A DNA stretch of 64,000 nucleotides from Lapidilactobacillus wuchangensis. GTDB taxonomy: Bacteria; Bacillota; Bacilli; Lactobacillales; Lactobacillaceae. A program made the translations under genes and the position numbers. Positions 63,344-64,000 of the stretch are shown in pieces; the stretch's first letter is position 1; each line of letters begins with the position of its first letter. Where the stretch lies: NCBI RefSeq assembly GCF_003946645.1, contig NZ_RHOU01000004.1:62001-126000 (forward strand). The letters are read 5' to 3'. The notes beneath the pieces were generated by a model. The model made no database searches, was not told where the DNA came from, and saw only the letters and a program-made list of their open reading frames with translations.

Positions 63344-64000
63344 ATGAAGCAAAAAAAATACTTGGTGAGACTCAGCTTGTTAGCAATGCTTTGGGGCTGC
63401 ATCAGCTCGCCACTTCAGCCAACGTTGGCAGGCACAATTACCGCAGCAACTGCAGTCAATGACTCAGCCAGCCTGGCAGCTAATGAACCAGTTGCAGACG
63501 AAGACAAAACTAATCTGCCTCATGCTGGTGCACAAGAGTCAACAGCCAATGCAATCACAGATACAACCGCAGATGCAGCTCTAGATACAACTGCCAATCC
63601 CGAACGACCAGCCGAACCACTATTAACACTGCCATTAACGACAACACCAGATTCGGAAACGCAAACGTCCAGTGAACCCCCAACTGTGTCTGAGTCTGCT
63701 GATGAGTTAGCAATCGAACCGGCGGCAACTGATACTTTGCCAGCCACACCAATCACGGAGCCACCACTACCGCCAACAGCTCAGGATGGGGCCCGTCCGG
63801 CGGATAAGGCTGGCTGGGTTTTAGGTATTCCGTTATTTGCCGGCTTCCTCAGCCAGCCTCAGCGGCAACAATATGTTCAAGAGGGTGATTCGGTTGAATT
63901 GGATGCTCGTTTTACCGAAACCGAATGGCACCCCTCTGGCAGCGAAAAGGTTTTTCTAACCAAATGGTCGTGGAACGGCGAGCGTTGGTTAAAGAGTGAT
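63344..64000 (+). CDS. Large surface protein of the WxL cluster (partial, runs off right edge)
   Basis: 219 codons are open to the window end. MKQKKYLVRLSLLAMLWGC begins a signal peptide ending near residue 32. It is followed by about 125 residues of Thr/Ala/Pro/Glu-rich, low-complexity linker, then a folded beta-type region beginning GWVLGIPLFAGFLSQPQ. AAAGGAG lies upstream of the ATG. The position after the WxL and DUF916 genes fits the large CscC-type subunit. The C-terminus, probably carrying a WxL domain or LPxTG motif, is not visible. Confidence 0.75.
   Translation, partial: MKQKKYLVRLSLLAMLWGCISSPLQPTLAGTITAATAVNDSASLAANEPVADEDKTNLPHAGAQESTANAITDTTADAALDTTANPERPAEPLLTLPLTTTPDSETQTSSEPPTVSESADELAIEPAATDTLPATPITEPPLPPTAQDGARPADKAGWVLGIPLFAGFLSQPQRQQYVQEGDSVELDARFTETEWHPSGSEKVFLTKWSWNGERWLKSD

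Overview
The window looks like chromosome of a low-to-middle G+C lactic acid bacterium of the Lactobacillaceae. This rests on AGGAGG-type ribosome binding sites with several TTG starts, the paired DUF3290/DUF421 genes, a DUF915 hydrolase, a 2,3-bisphosphoglycerate-dependent phosphoglycerate mutase, and a WxL/DUF916 surface-protein cluster at the right edge. I cannot resolve the genus by eye. I saw no rRNA or tRNA gene, CRISPR array or prophage.

Layout. 1-6.8 kb: an HTH protein, a guanylate-kinase-like protein, then nucleoside salvage and dehydrogenases (pyrimidine-nucleoside phosphorylase, adenosine deaminase, a 3-hydroxyisobutyrate-type dehydrogenase, a D-2-hydroxyacid dehydrogenase). 7-16.5 kb is disturbed: a dead IS256-type transposase, gpmA, and a 168-bp repeat of the gpmA 3' end plus terminator lying 4.3 kb downstream. 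Between the two copies are two hydrolases, a TetR gene, an aldo-keto reductase and a decayed winged-helix gene; a MazG-like gene with a stop codon follows. 16.6-41 kb is mostly small regulator-plus-enzyme or regulator-plus-efflux units (SDR/AraC, TetR/MFS three times, a PadR/DUF1048/truncated ABC unit, MBL hydrolase, CDF metal transporter, matrixin-type protease) and a UvrA-like ABC protein. 42-49 kb: redox and DNA-repair genes, then two tandem HTH-WYL regulators. 49.4-51.4 kb: a divergent, AT-rich pair of unrecognised membrane-type genes. 51.7-55.3 kb: a four-gene operon in which three successive proteins carry CxxC zinc ribbons joined to a membrane anchor, a beta-lactamase-fold domain or a PrsW-type membrane protease. 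55.4-61.2 kb: an FAD disulfide oxidoreductase, a polytopic membrane protein, and a LysR/YeiH divergent pair. 61.5-64 kb: the start of a WxL surface complex operon that runs off the window.

The strongest unexplained signal is a family of seven large intergenic repeats (about 3.0-3.7, 31.2-31.8, 37.3-38.1, 42.9-43.6, 46.6-47.1, 56.8-57.0 and 58.7-59.2 kb). A full copy is 530-700 bp and consists of two inverted modules around a central hairpin. Each module has two local hairpins whose stem sequences differ from copy to copy while staying complementary, and a mismatch inside the stem is kept in every copy. This compensatory variation argues for selection on a folded RNA or a folded single DNA strand. 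The copies lie in divergent, convergent and co-directional gaps and never inside a gene.

Two further candidates for an undescribed system are the WYL/WYL plus AT-rich membrane-protein locus (47.1-51.4 kb), which resembles the regulator-plus-effector layout of some phage-defence loci, and the zinc-ribbon/beta-lactamase/PrsW operon. Functions not supported by a visible motif are left open.
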